Below, piece by piece: positions 9,198-19,900 of a stretch of 64,000 nt of DNA. The stretch is from JAGXRK01 sp963714415. Its GTDB lineage: Bacteria; Bacteroidota; Ignavibacteria; Ignavibacteriales; Ignavibacteriaceae. How positions within the stretch are numbered: the stretch's first letter is position 1; each line of letters starts with the position of its first letter. The translations under genes were made by a program, and so were the position numbers. The stretch is from positions 6,664 through 70,663 of the forward strand of contig CAVQOL010000013.1 in assembly GCA_963714415.1 (NCBI GenBank), in the 5' to 3' direction. The notes under the pieces are model-generated. The model did not search any database and was not told the DNA's origin. It worked only from the letters and a program-made list of their open reading frames with translations.

Positions 9198-10097
9198 TTA
9201 TTTTCTTCTGTTTACCAAATAAACTCCAAATATAATAAGCCCCATTCCCACTAAATGTAATGCAAAAAAGTTTTCACCATCAAGAATTCCCCATACAACA
9301 GCCATAATTGGAATTAAGTATGTAACTGACGAGGCAAATACCGCTGTAGTTCTTTGGATTAAACGGTTAAATAAAACCAACGCAAATGCAGTTCCAATTG
9401 CACCTAGTAAGAATAAATATCCTAAAGAAATCCACGCACCGCTATCGAACGAAAATCTGGAAACAAAATCTGTTGAAAAAAGCAAAATAAGGGAAAGAGG
9501 TCCGACTGAAAACATTGCAAGTGCTGTTAAAGTAACAGGATGGATTACCGTTAAATGTTCTTTGATAAAATTTCCGCTAAAACCGTACATTATAGTGGCT
9601 AGAACAACGAAGAGGGCATAGTGATTAAATTCTCCAAGTCCGCCAACACTATTAATAAAACTTAAGGCAAATGATCCAATAAAACCAATAACCAGACCAA
9701 GTAATTGTAAACTTTTTATTCTCGTGCTGAAAAAAAGCACTCCTGCTAATAAAGTCATAATAGGAGTTAGTGCATTAAGAATTCCTGCAAGTGAACTGTT
9801 AATACCTGTTTCCGCAACTGCGAAAAGAATAGCCGGAAAGAAATTCGCAAAAAAGCCGATGATCAAGATTTTCTTCCAGTACATTTTGTAAACAGTGCTC
9901 AAAGTTTTGATAGCGAATGGCAGCATCACTATAAAAGCAAAAGATATTCTGATTGTTCCGACCTGCAGCGGTGTAAAGGAATCCAATCCCTTTTTTATCA
10001 GAATGAATGAACTTCCCCAGATGAATGCAAGAATTATTATCAGAACCCAGGAAAGTAATGGACTTTCGTTATTTAGTCTATCTTTTAGTTTTTTCAT
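9198..10097 (-). CDS. EamA/DMT family transporter
   Basis: About 299 residues with ten predicted membrane helices in two EamA repeats, including WGSSFILIKKGL near the start and TTAVFASSVTYLIPIMAVV in the second half, the usual signatures of drug/metabolite exporters. I prefer the ATG (MKKLKDRL) at 10097 over an in-frame TTG eight codons upstream, because the family starts just before the first helix. The substrate is unknown; relatives export amino acids, metabolites or drugs. It appears monocistronic. Confidence 0.85.
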   Translation of the reverse strand: MKKLKDRLNNESPLLSWVLIIILAFIWGSSFILIKKGLDSFTPLQVGTIRISFAFIVMLPFAIKTLSTVYKMYWKKILIIGFFANFFPAILFAVAETGINSSLAGILNALTPIMTLLAGVLFFSTRIKSLQLLGLVIGFIGSFALSFINSVGGLGEFNHYALFVVLATIMYGFSGNFIKEHLTVIHPVTLTALAMFSVGPLSLILLFSTDFVSRFSFDSGAWISLGYLFLLGAIGTAFALVLFNRLIQRTTAVFASSVTYLIPIMAVVWGILDGENFFALHLVGMGLIIFGVYLVNRRK

Positions 10098-10289
10098 TAT
10101 ACGGAATATTATCAGACGCAAAGATAATGGAATTAAACCGATTATATTTTAATTAAATATTGTCGTGTAAGAGAAGAGTTAAAATTGACATAGGCAAAGG
10201 CCAAGAAAATATCTAAAAAAATTATACACAATTAATCTTTTTAATCTCCTAGCCTCAGCCTAATGCTTAGCCATTACATCTCAATTAAT

Positions 10290-11687
10290 CTATTCTTCGT
10301 GCTTTGTCTTAAATCCTTTTATCATCCATTTGCGTGCAAGTAATAATCCAAAAGGAGAGATCATAGCAATTAAACCATAAATGAACCACATCATTTCGGT
10401 ATTCATTTCGGAAGGGGGAATATCTGCCGGACAGTAATTCATTAAAAACCATCCTGAATAAAGGCTTGTTATAACTTTAGTTAAGAACCATGGAAACTGC
10501 CCGATTCCCATATAAATTCCTGTCATATTCTTTGGGGCGATTTCAGCAACCCATTGTAAAAATCTTGGCTGCCACATAGCTTCACCACAAGTCATTATAA
10601 AAAGAAACGCAAGCAACGTATAGATATTCGGACCAAGGACAAGTAAAAATGTTGGAGCGGCCATAACAAACGTTCCGATTATCATCATATTATAGGTATT
10701 CTTTTGCGATGTTAAGGCAGTTACCATTGGAGCAAGAATAAAAATTAGAATCGGGTTAAGGTTTACAAAAAATTCAAAGTTGTCCTGAACAAATCCTTCA
10801 AAAGCTCTGCTGGTATAAAGCGGAAGAGTTAACCAGTTATGCGCAAATAATGTTTGAACAAAAATTAATATGAAAATGAAGTATAAAAATCTTAAATCTT
10901 TTAGTGGGAAATTCTTAATGTAAAAAACAAGTTTTTCTTTCGCAGTCATAGCAGCTTCTTTTTCTTTATCCTCGGCAATCTTCTCTTTTGTTTCCTCACT
11001 ACATTCATCTATTGCTTTCTGTACAACTTTTTTGGAAAGAATGAAAAAGACAACAATTATTCCAACTGCTGTTAAAACAACATATACCCAGAAAACTCCT
11101 GTTATACTGGTAGCTTTTCTCACAGGTGGAGAAATCAAACCGGGAAGAAATCCGCCAAGATTCATAATTGCATAAAGCATTGCATAACCCATAGCCGCAG
11201 TTGCAGGTTTTGTGAATTTCTTTACTGCGGTATAAGCAGCAGGCATATAAATTCCGTAACCAATTATAATTCCAAGAATGCCCAGCATTGAAAATATATG
11301 AGCCGTGTTCCATAAGCCTGTTGGACCTATTTCAGGCGAAATTGTCAACAATGTCCTGCCGACCAACATAATAGAAAGAGAGATAAGGAAAGATTTTCTA
11401 ATTCCAATCCAGTCCACAGTTGCACCTAGGAAAAGCATTGCAAGAGTTATTCCTGCAGTTTGGAAACCAACCATTCTCCCTGCATCAATATCATCGAGCC
11501 CAATAAAATCATTGAAGAAAATGGCAAGCAATCCTACTATTCCAAAGTACGTTAATCCTTCAAGCAGATATGAAAGATTAACACCCCATAATGCTCGTGA
11601 GGAATGAAAAAGATCTATAAAGGGTTGTGTTAATTCTTTAGTGATATTTTTAATTAGATTTTTATTAGAGTCAGGGGTTTGTTCCAT
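10290..11687 (-). CDS. MFS transporter
   Basis: A 465-residue protein with about twelve membrane helices and a charged central cytoplasmic loop (around residues 220-250, rich in Glu and Lys). The segment AAMGYAMLYAIMNLGGFLPG and the general layout resemble peptide/nitrate-type MFS carriers of the POT group, but the POT proton-coupling motifs are not clear enough to assign peptides. Its start codon lies about 30 bases past the stop of the upstream histidine kinase gene, so the kinase and transporter may be one transcript. Confidence 0.8.
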   Translation of the reverse strand: MEQTPDSNKNLIKNITKELTQPFIDLFHSSRALWGVNLSYLLEGLTYFGIVGLLAIFFNDFIGLDDIDAGRMVGFQTAGITLAMLFLGATVDWIGIRKSFLISLSIMLVGRTLLTISPEIGPTGLWNTAHIFSMLGILGIIIGYGIYMPAAYTAVKKFTKPATAAMGYAMLYAIMNLGGFLPGLISPPVRKATSITGVFWVYVVLTAVGIIVVFFILSKKVVQKAIDECSEETKEKIAEDKEKEAAMTAKEKLVFYIKNFPLKDLRFLYFIFILIFVQTLFAHNWLTLPLYTSRAFEGFVQDNFEFFVNLNPILIFILAPMVTALTSQKNTYNMMIIGTFVMAAPTFLLVLGPNIYTLLAFLFIMTCGEAMWQPRFLQWVAEIAPKNMTGIYMGIGQFPWFLTKVITSLYSGWFLMNYCPADIPPSEMNTEMMWFIYGLIAMISPFGLLLARKWMIKGFKTKHEE

Positions 11688-11717
11688 AGTTGAACCTGGG
11701 TTTATTGATGATAAAAA

Positions 11718-13610
11718 TTATTTAATGTTATTTGGTAGAATTACTTTAAATGTACTACCGGAGTCCATTATGCTTTCAACAGAAATTTGTCCGCCGTTTT
11801 TTTCAACAAACTCTTTGCATATGGCTAGTCCGAGTCCGGTTCCGGCTTCATCAGCAGTTCCTTTTAGCGATAGTTGCTGATCATAATTAAAGAGTTTTTG
11901 TTGATTCTCAACCGAAATACCAATACCGTTATCGGATACATATATATAAGTCAGATCGCCAATATCTTCAACTGACAAAGTGACGCTGCCGCCTGAATTT
12001 GTAAACTTTATTGCGTTTGATACAAGATTGCGAAGTACTGTTTCAATCATATATCTATCGGCAAGTATAATTTTCTCTCCTGAGAGTTCATTGATGAGTT
12101 TTATTTGTTTCTTAACCGCAAATTCACGGTGAAGCAAAAGAACATCGTTGAAAAGTTCATATAAATTAATTTCAGTTTTATTTACTTCAAGCTTTCCGGT
12201 CTGCACTTTTGACCATTCAAGAAGATTGACGAGTAGATTGTATACATTTTTTGCAGCAGTGTGAATGTTAGAGGCGGTTTCTTTAAGTTCTTCAGATGAA
12301 AGCTCTTCACTGTAAAGGGAAAGGTATTCAGACGCGCCAAGTATTGAATGAAAAGGATTTCTTAAATCGTGTGAAATGATTGAAAAAAACTTATCCTTTG
12401 CCGAATTACTTGATTGTAATTCATCAGCGTAAATTTTTAACTTTTGTTCAGCAGATTTACGTTGCGTTATATTTTGAAATATCATTATAAAATACAGAGG
12501 TTTCTGCCTAGAATCTTTTACAAGAGAAATGGATGTTGAAGACCAAATAATTTCTTGCGGTTTACTTTTTAATCTAAACTCAATTTGCTGGGGACCCGTA
12601 AGTTTATTTTCCAGAGTTCCGTCAATTATTTCTTTAACTTTTCCGTAGTCTTCCAATAAGGAAATATCATCGAGATAAAGTTGCAGAAACTCTATCGGGG
12701 AATAACCGGTCATATCACAAAATGATTTATTGACCTTTGTAAATCTTGTGTCAGGTCCTATTATTGCCATAGCAATTCCAGCACTTTCAAAAGTGCTTCT
12801 AAACTTCTCTTCACTTTTTTTAAGTGCCTGCTCGGAAAGTTTTCTTTCAGTAATATCAGTAGAAGCACCAATTACACGATCATATAATCCATCTGAAGAT
12901 CTAACAAGGTTGACTTGGGTTGAAATCCAACCAACCGTTCTGTTTTTCCTTATCATTCTGTATTCGAACTGGCGAGAGAATTCACTTCCTGACATTATCG
13001 AGTTTATTGTTTCCTGTGCAAAGGCTAGATCATCAGGATGAACAAGGTAGAGCCAATCGTTGATGTTGTTAGATAATTCATGTTCCTCATAACCAAGAAG
13101 AGATTTAAGATTACGATCATAAGAAATCTCCTTTGAACCGATGAGAACCTCCCAGATAGCGGTGCTTCCCGCTTCAAGTGCTTTTTCATATCTTTTTGTC
13201 GTTTGTTCAAGCTGACTCTTAATATTATGATTCATCATGGTCAGATCAAGTACACGTTGAAGCTGTTCCCCGTCAAACGGTTTCTGAATGTAAGCAAACG
13301 GATTAGTTTCCTTTGCTTTTTGAAAAGTATGTTCATCATTATAAGATGTGAGATAAACAACCGGAATATCAAAGAATTTTCGTATTTCTTCGGCTGCCTC
13401 TATCCCTGTCATTTCACCCTTAAGCTTGATATCCATCAATATAAGATTGGGAGCAAATATGTGTGCAAGTTGTATGGCTTCTTCACCTGTTGAAGCTACA
13501 CCAACGACATTATATCCGGCTTTGGTTAAACGGTTTTCAAGACTTTTTACTATTATAGATTCGTCTTCAACTATTAAAACCTTAGCGTTTTCGTGCGGGC
13601 TTATTTTCAT
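11718..13610 (-). CDS. hybrid sensor: REC-PAS-PAS-histidine kinase
   Basis: About 630 residues. An N-terminal receiver domain (phospho-acceptor D60 in LILMDIKLKG) is followed by two PAS domains with PAC ends (about 140-260 and 265-390). A HisKA domain has H414 in SIISHDLRNPF, and the HATPase_c domain shows NAIKFTNSGG and DNGIGI. The receiver at the N-terminus, ahead of PAS, implies that the kinase is itself the target of another phospho-relay. There is no membrane segment, so it senses in the cytoplasm. No cognate output regulator is adjacent. The ATG at 13610 is preferred to a TTG one codon earlier. Confidence 0.88.
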   Translation of the reverse strand: MKISPHENAKVLIVEDESIIVKSLENRLTKAGYNVVGVASTGEEAIQLAHIFAPNLILMDIKLKGEMTGIEAAEEIRKFFDIPVVYLTSYNDEHTFQKAKETNPFAYIQKPFDGEQLQRVLDLTMMNHNIKSQLEQTTKRYEKALEAGSTAIWEVLIGSKEISYDRNLKSLLGYEEHELSNNINDWLYLVHPDDLAFAQETINSIMSGSEFSRQFEYRMIRKNRTVGWISTQVNLVRSSDGLYDRVIGASTDITERKLSEQALKKSEEKFRSTFESAGIAMAIIGPDTRFTKVNKSFCDMTGYSPIEFLQLYLDDISLLEDYGKVKEIIDGTLENKLTGPQQIEFRLKSKPQEIIWSSTSISLVKDSRQKPLYFIMIFQNITQRKSAEQKLKIYADELQSSNSAKDKFFSIISHDLRNPFHSILGASEYLSLYSEELSSEELKETASNIHTAAKNVYNLLVNLLEWSKVQTGKLEVNKTEINLYELFNDVLLLHREFAVKKQIKLINELSGEKIILADRYMIETVLRNLVSNAIKFTNSGGSVTLSVEDIGDLTYIYVSDNGIGISVENQQKLFNYDQQLSLKGTADEAGTGLGLAICKEFVEKNGGQISVESIMDSGSTFKVILPNNIK

Positions 13611-13711
13611 CAATTATTAAAGCAAATACTATTTTAACAACACAAAATGTAATAAAAATTCGGAATATTATACGGATAATTTTGAGATAAGAGAAATTAT
13701 TTATGTAGTAT

Positions 13712-14007
13712 TTATTGATTTTTTTGCCTTTGTTTCAAACCCTCTAAACCCTGCAATCCTCCGGAATGGACAGCAACGATAGTAAATCCTTCCTTAATAC
13801 AGCCTTTTGTAATAATGTACTATATCCTTCTTCATAAGCTTTTATTAGGTTGTATTTGAGTTTATGGAGTTTATTACCAGAGAGTTCCGGATCGTTCAGA
13901 TCTTCTCTTTTAATAAAAAGATTTATTCCACGCTGTGTTAAGAATTCATCTTCGACTTTTTGAAGTGGTGTTGAGGGTAAATTGAATAAGCTATGCAGGT
14001 CTTTCAA
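13712..14007 (-). pseudogene. internally deleted ACC deaminase/D-cysteine desulfhydrase-like PLP enzyme
   Basis: The N-terminal 65 codons match the start of the ACC deaminase/D-cysteine desulfhydrase family (PLQKVEDEF, FIKREDLNDPELSGNKLHKL, in which the lysine of SGNK is the PLP lysine). The sequence then jumps, after GYSTLL, to what reads in a shifted frame as the family C-terminus (GFTIVAVHSGGLQGLEGL) ending at the stop at 13712-13714. About two thirds of a normal protein of 300-plus residues is missing. This is therefore an internal deletion plus a frameshift and not a small gene. The open frame itself stops at 13744. No function is expected. Confidence 0.8.
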
Positions 14008-14118
14008 ATGACTTTACTATAAAAACTTTTTAATGTTAATTCACTCGCTAAGATAAAAAATAATTATATTTAGATATAATATCATAACTTTTCAATACAA
14101 CTACTGGTATTTATTAGT

Positions 14119-15704
14119 ATGCATAAAGAAGAAATACTCAAAGAAATAGATGCTCACCTTGCTGAAGTAAATGAATTCGGTATTTCAATTGAACAGATTG
14201 TTAACCAGTTGGAAATTTTTGAACGCGGAGCTTTATTTGCAGATGTAGTTAGACCCTGTAAAAAAGGCGATGGGATTTTTGTGATTGATGAGGAAAAACA
14301 TCAAGAGCTTCTGGAAATTCATACCTTGGCTGCAGCATCAGGTCGTTTGACAAATTTTGTTCCTTCTTCAGGTGCGGCTTCACGAATGTTCGGTAAAATT
14401 CAATCTTACCTAAATGAATCTGCATTCATTCCTTATTCTAAGCTTAAAGATGATTCTGCTAAAAATTCCGATGCTAAGTTAGTTTATGAGTTTATAAATA
14501 ATCTTATACATTTCGCATTTTACAATCAATTAAAAACAGTTCTGAAAAATGAAAATATAGACTTAGAGAAAATTAATGATGAAGATGATGTGTCAATCAT
14601 TCTGAAAAGAGTACTGGATAGTAAAGGACTCAATTATTCGTTTTATCCTAAAGGCGCAATTCTTTTTCATAGATATAAAGATAAAAGCAGAACCGCGTTT
14701 GAAGAACATTTGTTTGAAGCTGTTAATTTGGTTGCAGATAAATCTAATAGTGTAAAAATTCACTTTACTATTTCTGACGAACACACAGACCTATTCTCTA
14801 AAATAATAAATAATTCTACTAAAGAGTTTGAAGGGACGGGGAATTAAGTTAAAGGTAACTCATTCTTTTCAAAAAAAATCAACTAATACAATTTCTGTAA
14901 CGCCTGATAATAAATTTTTTAGAAACAGTTGCGGCAAATTTGTTTTCAGACCCGCAGGACACGGAGCCTTAATAGAAAACCTGAACGAACTCGACTGTGA
15001 TATTGTACTAATTAAGAATGTTGATAACATTCTTCCTTCGACAAAGAATGATGAGTCGATTAAGTATAAGAAACTTATGACAGGATTTCTGGTTTCAATC
15101 CAGGAAAAGATATTTAATTATTTGCGAATAATTGAGAGTAAGGAAGCAAACAATGAAGTGATTTCTGAAATAACAAAATTTGCGTCTGAGTTTCTTTTAA
15201 TATCTCTTCCCGGTGAATTTGATAAGTCAAACCACCGATGAAAAAGCGGCTTATTTATTTTCTAAACTAAATCGTCCTCTCAGAGTTTGCGGAATGGTAA
15301 AGAATGAAGGTCATCCAGGTGGAGGTCCTTTCTTTGTGAGAAATTCAAATGGAGATATTTCAATTCAGATAGTTGAGGAATCTCAGATCAATAAAAACAA
15401 TTCTGAACAACTGGAAATCTTTAATGCATCAACACATTTTAATCCGGTTGATATGGTTTGTGCATTAAGAGATTATAAGGGTAAAAAATATAATTTAAAA
15501 AATTATGTCGATGAATCTTCGGGTTTGATTACGACAAAATCTTATGAAGGAAAACTTCTAAAAGCATTGGAATTGCCGGGTCTGTGGAACGGCGGAATGG
15601 CTTATTGGAACACTGTTTTTGTAGAAATACCCGCAGAAATTTTTAATCCCGTTAAAGAGATAAATGATTTGTTAAAACCCGCGCATCAGGTTAAAGTTGA
15701 TTGA
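14119..15704 (+). CDS. DUF4301 family protein, split by two frameshifts
   Basis: Three consecutive frames (14119-14847, 14828-15241, 15213-15704) together encode one DUF4301-like protein of about 525 residues, the normal family length. Family landmarks run in order: FVPSSGAASRMFG in the first, FRPAGHGALIENLNELD in the second, RVCGMVKNEGHPGGGPFFV in the third. The two junctions, near 14840 (beside a GGGG run) and 15230, each need one base of correction in the same direction. DUF4301 proteins have nucleotidyltransferase-like glycine-rich segments but no assigned function that I know of. Whether the gene is dead or the sequence contains indels cannot be settled here; see the finding on frameshifts. 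Confidence 0.75.
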
Positions 15705-15821
15705 TTGGTTTTTACATTCCCTCTTTTTATTTCACCTAAAACGCTTTTTAAGAAATATAGGATAAAACCCCATAGCCCCCAAAAGTTAATGTTAACTACA
15801 AGGTATTATCTAACCCGAAAT

Positions 15822-16100
15822 TCATTCTGTGCTTTGAACGGCAATTGTTTTTGGCGGATTGTGAACAATCTTTCTAATAGTATCGAACTGGAGATATGGA
15901 TATTCTTCTCTTAGCGCATCAATAGCATCTCCGGTTCTAATTTTTTGTGCACGGAGCATTTTGAATTTTTTACGTATTTTGTAATCCCGGACAGAACGTT
16001 CGTTAATCAATCCTTTGCTTTCAAGGATTTCATAAATCTCATCGCTGATAAGATCTGATAAGGGATTAGATAGTACTTTTTTTCGTTCAGAGAGTTCCAT
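15822..16100 (-). CDS. small helical protein of unknown function
   Basis: A 92-residue protein with a good ribosome-binding site (GGGAGG) before its ATG. It is predicted to be mostly helical, and residues 45-80 (IRTGDAIDALREEYPYLQFD, then TIRKIVH) look like a helix-turn-helix, so DNA binding is conceivable. I do not recognise a family. No operon partner is evident; the next minus-strand gene is the NarL-type regulator, about 200 bases upstream. Confidence 0.55.
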   Translation of the reverse strand: MELSERKKVLSNPLSDLISDEIYEILESKGLINERSVRDYKIRKKFKMLRAQKIRTGDAIDALREEYPYLQFDTIRKIVHNPPKTIAVQSTE

Positions 16101-16294
16101 ATTTCCTCCCGTTCTTCTAATTAGTATTGATATTCAAATTACTATTTACCCTGTTTTTTAATTCTAAACAGTCAGAATATCTTCACTTGTAAAGCTATAA
16201 AGTTATGTCAGGTAATCAACCGCATAAATATGCGGTTATGGAAAAATGCGGGTATTTTTAGTTATGAGAGTTGCATATCTATGCAGTATTCAGG

Positions 16295-16933
16295 CTATAT
16301 TATTTTCTTTCTTATTGCCTTAGCAACAGCTTCGGATTGTGAATGCACATGAAGTTTTTTGTAAATGTTTCTTATGTGATGTCTTACAGTATCAACACTT
16401 ATAAACAATGAATCAGCAATTTCCTGATAGTTATATCCATCTGATAAAAGACTTAGCACCTCTATTTCACGCCGGCTTAATTCATAAACTGAATTATTTA
16501 CAGAAATATTTTTTGTCTCTTTAAAAGCTGTAATAACCTGTCTTGCGACGTTAGAACTCATCGGTGAGCCGCCTTCGTGAACATCTTTAATTGCTTCAAG
16601 AAGTTTTGAGGGCGGAGTTTTTTTAACTAAATAACCACAGGCACCGGCACACAATGCATCAAATACTTTGTCGCTGTCTTCATAAACCGTAAGCATAAGC
16701 ACATTAAGTCCGGGTTTTTTATCAATTGCTTTTTTTACTCCCTCAATTCCACTCATACCGGGAAGCCCGATATCCATCAGAACAACATCAACCGGCAGGC
16801 TATCAAGTTTATTTAGAAAAGCTTCGCAATTTGAATAAGCACCAGTACATGTATAACCAGGAGTTCCATTGATCAGTGCAGCAAGCCCTTCTCTAATAAC
16901 GTTATTATCTTCAACTATTACAACATTAATCAT
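16295..16933 (-). CDS. NarL/LuxR-type response regulator
   Basis: 212 residues: a receiver domain (acidic pair E8/D9, phospho-acceptor D54 in VVLMDIGLPG, conserved T/K end LVKKTPP) and a GerE helix-turn-helix (LSRREIEVLSLLSDGYNYQE ... VDTVRHHIRNIYKKL). It activates or represses transcription when phosphorylated. The gene follows the large sensor kinase with only 16 bases between, so the two form one two-component system with kinase first. Confidence 0.92.
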   Translation of the reverse strand: MINVVIVEDNNVIREGLAALINGTPGYTCTGAYSNCEAFLNKLDSLPVDVVLMDIGLPGMSGIEGVKKAIDKKPGLNVLMLTVYEDSDKVFDALCAGACGYLVKKTPPSKLLEAIKDVHEGGSPMSSNVARQVITAFKETKNISVNNSVYELSRREIEVLSLLSDGYNYQEIADSLFISVDTVRHHIRNIYKKLHVHSQSEAVAKAIRKKII

Positions 16934-16949
16934 GATTCTTTACTGGGGA

Positions 16950-19900
16950 TTAATATTTAAAAAATGATTTAAATTTTGTTAAGCCTGATCGTCTTCCCAT
17001 GAATCTTAAAGATGTACCATGATTTGGAGATGATTTCCACTTAACTCTTCCCCCTATAGATTCCGCACGCTGTTTTATATTTTTTATTCCATTACCTAAT
17101 TCAATATTATCTTCATTTAATCCTATTCCATCATCAGTTACAGAAACCTCAATAAAATCCTGTCTAGCATTAGCATCTAATTGAATAACACTGCATTTGC
17201 TGTGTTTGATTGCATTATTTATTGCCTCCTTAAGAATTAAATACAGATTCTGTTTGAAATCTATAGGAAGTTTTATGTCTTTTAACTTTTCAAGATTAGA
17301 AACCCTGAATGAAATGCCAAGCGAATTAAGAGCATCACTGTAAGAGTTTTTAAGTCTCACAATCAGATCGTGAAGCGAATCACGCTGTGGATTAACTACC
17401 CAGACTATATCGCTCATATTATCAACAAGGGTACGGGAAAGTTCACTTATTATTTCAAGTTCTTTATTAGACTCCGCATTTTTAGAATTGGTTTTAATGG
17501 CAGCAAGCTCACTTAAAATTGATATTTCGGTTAATCCTGAACCAACATTATCATGTAAATCGGCTGCAATTTTTGTTTTTAATTTTTCAATTGCCAGCAA
17601 GTTTTTGACTCTTAGAGTACTGATATAATAAACGAAGAATCCTATACTAATTGCTGAGATAGCAAAGAACCACCATCTGTTCCAAAAAGGAGGAGAAATT
17701 ATAATAGATATGCTGGCTTCTTCGGTGCTCCATACTCCATCACTGTTTGATCCACGAACTCTAAAAGTATAGGAGCCGGCAGGAAGATTTGTATAATTTG
17801 CAACTCTTCTTTCCGCAACAGTTTGTTGCCATTCATCATCAAAACCTTCAAGAATGAAGTAATAATTATTATCCATAGGATCACTAAAATCCATTGAAGC
17901 AAATTCAAATGTTATAAAATTATTTTTATAATTAAGTAACAATTCGGATGGATTGCCTTTAATATTTTCATTCATAATTTTTATTGATGTAATAACAACA
18001 GGAGGCAGATAAGGATTGTTTTTAATGCTGTCGGGATAAAAATAGTTTAAGCCGTTGATACCTCCAAAGAATAATTCACCGCCCGATGATTTGAAATAAC
18101 TACCGCCGCTGAATTCGCGAGATTGTACACCGTCGAGTATATCATATCTTCTGAATTTTTGAGTTTCATAATTTAACCTAAAGATTCCGTTATCCGTACT
18201 TAACCAGAGATTTTTATAGTCGTCTTCAAGTATCCCATAAACAGCACCGCTTGTTAATCCGTCCTTTTGTGAAAATCTCTTAAACTTGCCAGTTGAAGGA
18301 TCAAATTTGTTTAATGCCCCGCCGTAGGTTCCTATCCACAAATACCCTTCTGAGTCTTCTGAAATTGACAGAACCTTATCGTCACTTATTGATTCATCAT
18401 TAAAAGGATTATGACGAAAGTGTTCAAATGTACCATTGCTTTTATTCAGCTTATTTAATCCACCCCCGAAAGTTCCAACCCAAATAATTCCTTTGCTATC
18501 CTGAAACACTTTATATACTCTGTTATCGCTTAGTGAACCTGGATTTGTTGGATCATTGGTATAGTATTGGAAGTTTATTTTTTCATAAAAAGGATTGTCA
18601 GAACTTTTAAAATAATTTAAACCATTGCCGAATGTTCCAATCCAATATTCATCATCATCAATTAGTATTGATTGAACCTGGTTTGCACTTAATGTTCCGT
18701 TAATAGAAAGATCGCTCAATAATCTTCTTACTTTTAAACTTGTCTTTTCTATTATATTTAATCCTTCACTGTAGGTTCCAACCCAAAGATTACCAAATTT
18801 ATCTTCAGAAATGGCTCTAATATGATTACTGCTTATCGAGTTGTTGTTATTTTGATAGTGCAACAGATGAGTGAATAAGTTTTTTGTTCGATCAATTTTA
18901 GTTATTCCCCCACGATAGGTTCCTACCCAGAGTATTTTATCTTTGTCTTCGTAAATAGACCAGACAACATTGTCAGATAGACTATTCGGATTATCAGCTT
19001 GATGTGAATACAAATTAAATTTTGCTCGGCAGAACTGAATTACAGTAACTCCAGCACCTAAATGAGACCCTGCCCAGATAATTCCTGACTTATCAACGCT
19101 GAGAGAGAGAACATCATTATCGGCGAGTGAATTTTGATTTGTTGGGCTATATTTAAAATTTAGAAATTTTCTGCTCACAGGATCATACTTGTCTAATCCA
19201 CCTCCAAAAGTTCCAATCCAGATATTTCCAAGTTTATCTTCGCATAAAGCCATAACTGTGTTATTAGATATTGAGTTCTTTCCCGTGTCAAGTTTGTATT
19301 TCGTGAATTTTGTTTTATTAGGAGCTTTATTTTTATCTTCCCTCTTTAAAAAATTTAATCCGCCATTATAACTGCCTATCCAGAGATTAAATTCCGAATC
19401 GATTAAGAGAGTAATTATCCTATTATCGGTTAATCCATTTAGATTACTTGCAGAATAAGAATAAGTAATAAAAGTGTAATTACCGTTTTTATCTTTTAAC
19501 GATTTACACAAACCACCACCAAATGTCCCGATCCAGATAGTTTCATTTTCATCCAGTAATAGTTTCGATACTCTGTTTATTGGTAATAAATTTTTATCTG
19601 AACCATCATAGTAAAAATGATTTATTTTATTAAGTTCTTTATCGATAACAACTATACCATTTCCCCAGGTACCAACCCAGATATTTCCATCTGAGTCTTC
19701 AATCATTGATGTTATAGTAGAATTTTGATTTCTGGAAAAGGCAATTGGATAATCATAATAATCTGCACCAAATCCGGGTTCTTTTTCAAAAAGATTGGAA
19801 ATACTTATGTGAGAAAATGAATCACTTAACCGGTCATATTTGTTGATGTTTCCTTCAATAGTACCTATCCAAATTGTTCCGCGGCTGTCTTCTAACAGTG

